A stretch of DNA of 36,639 bases. It comes from Pseudomonadota bacterium (GTDB lineage Bacteria > Pseudomonadota > Gammaproteobacteria > Arenicellales > UBA868). The stretch spans positions 1 to 36,639 of the forward strand of contig JAERSQ010000044.1 of assembly GCA_016845525.1 (NCBI GenBank), written 5' to 3'. The notes under the pieces are model-generated. The model did no database searches, was not told where the DNA came from, and was given only the letters and a program-made list of their open reading frames with translations. The translations under genes were made by a program, and so were the position numbers. Shown piece by piece: positions 33,797-36,639 of this stretch (position 1 is the stretch's first letter; each line of letters starts with the position of its first letter).

Positions 33797-33871
33797 GAAT
33801 TCGGGGATGCCGTGGATTATCTCAGAATCTTCCTCTTTGGCGTGTGGTACGCGCTGAAAGCCAACCGCTGA
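33797..33871 (+). pseudogene. remnant of an EamA-transporter C-terminus
   Basis: Read on the plus strand this short stretch gives ...KEFGDAV...FLFGVWYALKANR followed by TGA. It aligns with the last residues of the intact EamA transporter encoded at 1452-2324 (EEFGAIF...ILFGVWYSLRVKA, then stop), at both protein and DNA level (CTCTTTGGCGTGTGGTAC against CTCTTCGGCGTGTGGTAC). No start or upstream body is present, because the YciB-like gene begins 13 nt away on the other strand. I read it as the tail of a deleted transporter gene. Confidence 0.55.
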
Positions 33872-33880
33872 TCTGGACGA

Positions 33881-34669
33881 TTACGAGAGCTGCTTGCTGA
33901 CCCAGTCCTCGGCATCCACCAGCCTGCCCTCTCCTTTGAGGTAACCGTCAATCAACTCATTCATCCGCTGTTTTCCGAAAGACCCAAAGTGTCCGCCGTG
34001 CACAGACTGGATCGGTAACGCTCGCAACCTCTCCAGACTCTCGCGGTACGCATCCGGATCGGAGTGATACAGCGTATCGTAAAGATCACCATCGTAAATG
34101 GTATCCCCGCTAAAAAGCGTGCCCGTGCTCTTTTCCCACAGTGCGATCGAATCAGGTGAGTGCCCAGGCAGGGAAAAGACCTGGAAAGACCGGTCCCCCA
34201 GATCCAGCACATCACCCTCATCAAGATATCCCGTGAGAGGCGCCGGGCGCACCGCATAGGACTCGAACGAAAAGCCTTCAAAAGGCAGTGCGCTGAACGT
34301 CTCAGCACGCACAAAGGCTTCGCCACCGATCTTCTTGAAGCAGGTCATCGGATCACGATAATCGTCACGACAGGCTCGATGACCCAACCGATCATCAAAT
34401 TCGCAAAGTCCGCCTACATGATCGAAATGGCAGTGTGTCATGACTGCAGTCAGGGACGAACCGCCAAGCGCCAACAGGCGCGGCTTCAACGGCGACAACC
34501 CCATCCCGGAATCAATGACCAGGTTCCGGTCACGTCCCTTGATGAGCCAGACGTTGCAGCGCAGCCATTTGGCAACATATTTCTCGCGGATAAGAAAGAG
34601 ATCATCGGAAATCTTCGTGGTTTCGTACCAGTCGTGGCCGATAACGTCATTCACGACAGCCGCCTTCAC
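33881..34669 (-). CDS. metallo-beta-lactamase-fold hydrolase
   Basis: A 262-residue MBL-fold protein. Metal ligands seen: HCHFDH (His79, His81, Asp83, His84), a further His in LPGHSPDS, the bridging Asp in FSGDT (Asp189) and a final His in VHGGH. The N-terminal VWLIKGRDRNLVIDSGMG is the typical first strand pair. Members hydrolyse thioesters, lactones and related bonds; an insertion rich in acidic and aromatic residues (about 100-145) may shape the pocket. The longest start is GTG 34669; another GTG at 34654 has GAAGG 8 nt upstream and is an equal candidate. It is divergent from the ferredoxin/MvhD gene and shares its 190-nt upstream region. Confidence 0.87.
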   Translation of the reverse strand: MKAAVVNDVIGHDWYETTKISDDLFLIREKYVAKWLRCNVWLIKGRDRNLVIDSGMGLSPLKPRLLALGGSSLTAVMTHCHFDHVGGLCEFDDRLGHRACRDDYRDPMTCFKKIGGEAFVRAETFSALPFEGFSFESYAVRPAPLTGYLDEGDVLDLGDRSFQVFSLPGHSPDSIALWEKSTGTLFSGDTIYDGDLYDTLYHSDPDAYRESLERLRALPIQSVHGGHFGSFGKQRMNELIDGYLKGEGRLVDAEDWVSKQLS

Positions 34670-34862
34670 AAAGTCGGATCAGTCTTTCCCATGGCACCGT
34701 GCGCAGTCCGAACGAGATCGTCGCCCTTGGGCTTTGTCCCACAGTAACCCTCATGATCTGGTGTATTTTGCCTGTCGCGCCAATCTGCGAAAAAACGACA
34801 CTGGGTCTTCTACCAAGAGGATCGTATCGTTCACAATAGCGTCCTGCCACGAGCAAGTATTG

Positions 34863-35912
34863 ATGAGTACCTCCGAGAACACAACTTTCAGCATCCGGGT
34901 GTCTTCCACTGGAGACGTCTTCGAGGTGCCCGCCAACCGGACCATTTTGCATGTGCTTTATGAAAATGGCTACGAAGTGCCTCTCGACTGCTCCAATGGC
35001 CGCTGCGGAACCTGCCGTACGCGCTATCTCTCGGGTGAGGTCGACCACCGGGATACCGCGCTCAGTGACAGCGAGCGCTCGGACTACCTCACGGTCTGCG
35101 TCTCTCGCGCTCATGCCGGAGAGATCGTTCTTGATCTGCCGGCGCCACAATCCACTCAGCCCGTCGAACGACCCATCGCTGTGGTCGAGGCACCGGTCTG
35201 CGTCGCTTGCCTTAACTGTGTCCGGTTTTGCACCTTCGGCGCCGCCCGAATTGATAACGAACTGACCGGCGTTGGCGGGATTCAAGGTGCTGCGGTAATT
35301 GATGCGGATACGTGTACCGGCTGTGGACTCTGCGCAGCAGCGTGCCCAACAGGCGCTATTGAAATGAATATCAGTACTCACGATTCTGTGATTGGCACGA
35401 TTCATTCCTTGAATACGGAATCTGTTCCTGAACTCAACACAGAAGTCGCCGAAGACGGCCCGGCAGAAGCGCCCCTGTCGGTCATGATATTCGCGTGTCC
35501 CCAGTGTCGGGACACCACGCATGAAGTTTGCGACGCCAAGAGCGGACAGGTCTCAGCGAACGTCCAAACCCGGGTGGTCGACGTCCCCTGCTCAGGTCGT
35601 GTTGATACGCTTCAGTTGATGCACGCATTTGAAAGCGGAGCAGACGCCGTCATGGTGGCAGGCTGTCAGCCGGGCGAGTGTTTTTTCAATACCGGCAACC
35701 TGCACGTGACCCAGCGGGTGAAGCGAATTGCCGATTGGCTCGACGGATGCGGTCTGGAGCGCGACCGAGTCCATATGATGCACCTCACGCCTGGCGACCA
35801 TGACGGCCTCACCGAGGCGCTCAACGATCTGACCAAAAAAACCGGGATTTGTGGCCCTAGCCCTCTAAGGCGCACGGCCTCCTCAGCGACCCTAGCGTCA
35901 ACATCCGGTTAA
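34863..35912 (+). CDS. ferredoxin-MvhD fusion: [2Fe-2S] + 2x[4Fe-4S] + hydrogenase iron-sulfur subunit domain
   Basis: A 349-residue redox protein with three parts. Residues about 8-95 are a plant-type [2Fe-2S] ferredoxin (Cys43, Cys48, Cys51 in CSNGRCGTC and a fourth Cys near 80 in LTVCVS). Residues about 110-170 hold two [4Fe-4S] motifs (CVACLNCVRFC and CTGCGLCAAACP). Residues about 205-330 form an MvhD/FlpD-type domain (FACPQC, VPCSGRVD, GADAVMVAGCQPGECFFNTGN), which in anaerobes passes electrons from hydrogenases or other donors to heterodisulfide-reductase-like partners. With the MetV gene 65 nt downstream it should feed electrons into methylene-tetrahydrofolate reduction, or receive them from its oxidation. 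Start ATG 34863 matches the beginning of the ferredoxin fold; the frame extends upstream but antisense to the MBL gene. Confidence 0.88.
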   Translation: MSTSENTTFSIRVSSTGDVFEVPANRTILHVLYENGYEVPLDCSNGRCGTCRTRYLSGEVDHRDTALSDSERSDYLTVCVSRAHAGEIVLDLPAPQSTQPVERPIAVVEAPVCVACLNCVRFCTFGAARIDNELTGVGGIQGAAVIDADTCTGCGLCAAACPTGAIEMNISTHDSVIGTIHSLNTESVPELNTEVAEDGPAEAPLSVMIFACPQCRDTTHEVCDAKSGQVSANVQTRVVDVPCSGRVDTLQLMHAFESGADAVMVAGCQPGECFFNTGNLHVTQRVKRIADWLDGCGLERDRVHMMHLTPGDHDGLTEALNDLTKKTGICGPSPLRRTASSATLASTSG

Positions 35913-35933
35913 CACAAAAAAGAGAGAATTCTG

Positions 35934-35981
35934 ATGAGATCCCAACCCCACAACTGCCAAATCGCGAGAGGCTCAGCATGA
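35934..35981 (+). CDS. possible 15-residue leader peptide overlapping metV start
   Basis: A short frame starts at an ATG preceded by AAAGAGAG and ends in a TGA that overlaps the MetV start codon (ATGA). The peptide reads MRSQPHNCQIARGSA. It would place a terminating ribosome exactly on the next start, so it could couple translation; it could also be chance. Only position supports it. Confidence 0.25.
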   Translation: MRSQPHNCQIARGSA

Positions 35982-36639
35982 TCGTCGCAGAACAAAAACC
36001 GCTGAAAGATATCCAGCGAATGCTCAAGGGCAAAAAGAAAGTGCTCACCGTGGGATGCGGTACCTGCGTGTCTGTCTGTTTTGCCGGCGGCAAGAAAGAG
36101 TCCAGCGCCATGGCAGCGACTTTGCGAACCGCGGCTGCCGCTGAAGGCCAAGAGCTTGAAGTGGAAGAAGTCACGGTGCAGCGGCAATGTGTCCAGGAGT
36201 TTGTGGCACCGCTTGAGGAAAATATTGAAGAATATGATGCAGTCCTGTCGATGGCATGCGGTGTGGGTGTGCAGACACTGGCGGAAAAATACATGGACAC
36301 GCCGATCCTGCCGGGTCTTGATACCAACTTTATGGGTCAGCCGACGGAGCCGGGCATCTGGGAAGAGCGCTGCGTGGGCTGTGGTAACTGTGTTCTGGAA
36401 TACACGGGCGGTTTGTGCCCTATTACCCGATGCCCGAAGCAACTGCAGAACGGTCCCTGCGGCGGCTCCGAAGGGGGCATGTGCGAAGTAGATCCCAGCA
36501 TCCCCTGTATCTGGTCCAAGATCTGGACGATTCTCGACCGTCAGGGAATTGCTGACTCGCTGATGGATATCCAACCTCCCAAGGACTGGTCAACCAGTCG
36601 AGGGGGCAGCATGCGCCGCGTGGTGGTGGGAGATGATCT
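35978..36639 (+). CDS. metV: MetV-type protein, methylenetetrahydrofolate reductase C-terminal family (partial at window end)
   Basis: At least 220 codons are visible and no stop occurs before the window end. The N-terminal part (LTVGCGTCVSVCFAGG, later MACGVGVQ) and the C-terminal Cys-rich part (CVGCGNCVLEYTGGLCPITRCPKQLQNGPCGG cut here into its motifs CVGCGNC, GGLCP, TRCPK and NGPCGG, then GGMCEV and CIW) are characteristic of the MTHFR_C family, the MetV subunit that partners MetF and binds [4Fe-4S] and zinc. GAGAGG lies 6 nt before the ATG. MetF would be expected just downstream, outside the window. Together with the ferredoxin-MvhD fusion it points to a MetFV complex linked to an unusual electron carrier. 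Confidence 0.85.
   Translation, partial: MIVAEQKPLKDIQRMLKGKKKVLTVGCGTCVSVCFAGGKKESSAMAATLRTAAAAEGQELEVEEVTVQRQCVQEFVAPLEENIEEYDAVLSMACGVGVQTLAEKYMDTPILPGLDTNFMGQPTEPGIWEERCVGCGNCVLEYTGGLCPITRCPKQLQNGPCGGSEGGMCEVDPSIPCIWSKIWTILDRQGIADSLMDIQPPKDWSTSRGGSMRRVVVGDD

Noticed and set aside
34440-34862. N-terminal extension of the ferredoxin-MvhD frame by 141 codons
   Set aside because: The extension runs antisense to the MBL hydrolase and has no recognisable domain; the ferredoxin fold begins just after ATG 34863.

Overview
The window looks like a piece of a proteobacterial chromosome, most likely a gammaproteobacterium. This rests on a YciB/IspZ-type septation protein, a DUF481 outer-membrane protein, a Bax-inhibitor-1-like membrane protein and moderately high GC with Shine-Dalgarno starts; it is an inference and no rRNA or marker gene confirms it. 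I saw no tRNA, rRNA, CRISPR array, insertion sequence or phage gene.

Layout. Positions 1-2600 hold a partial DhlA-type haloalkane dehalogenase (minus strand) and plus-strand membrane-protein genes (Bax inhibitor-1-like, a 43-residue coupled protein, an EamA transporter, a LiaF-like mini protein). Positions 2600-8860, all minus strand, hold a phosphotransferase overlapped by a DegT-type aminotransferase, two small membrane proteins (one MscL-like), two muconolactone-isomerase-like small proteins around a PLOD-like glycosyltransferase, and a polysaccharide flippase with an extra N-terminal winged-helix-like domain.

The centre (8992-29738, about 21 kb) is a bidirectional megasynthase cluster. 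Leftward from about 20 kb run AT-DH-(PPTase remnant), a free-standing ACP, and a 2.5-thousand-residue PUFA-synthase-like protein with order NMO-NMO-KS-AT-ACP-ACP-pseudoKR-KR. Rightward runs a 2844-residue hybrid with order AT-ACP-KS-AT-ACP-C-A-PCP-TE, followed by an overlapping O-methyltransferase. The adenylation-domain code read by hand (D L T K I G H I G K) differs at one position from the known aspartate code. My model, an inference: the leftward proteins iteratively build a reduced or partly unsaturated acyl chain on ACPs. The rightward protein loads it, extends it once with a malonyl unit, condenses it with aspartate and releases it by the thioesterase. The methyltransferase then O-methylates the product, and the flippase and small proteins may export or tailor it. 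I do not recognise this combination as a described pathway.

The right flank (29789-36639) is mixed: a ZIP-like membrane protein, a Gfo/Idh/MocA oxidoreductase, a DUF481 protein, a YciB-like protein, a remnant of an EamA transporter C-terminus, and an MBL-fold hydrolase. It ends with a plus-strand pair of a [2Fe-2S] ferredoxin/2x[4Fe-4S]/MvhD fusion and a MetV-type protein (MTHFR C-terminal family, cut by the window end), which points to one-carbon (methylene-tetrahydrofolate) redox chemistry. No gene-free stretch exceeds 300 bases.
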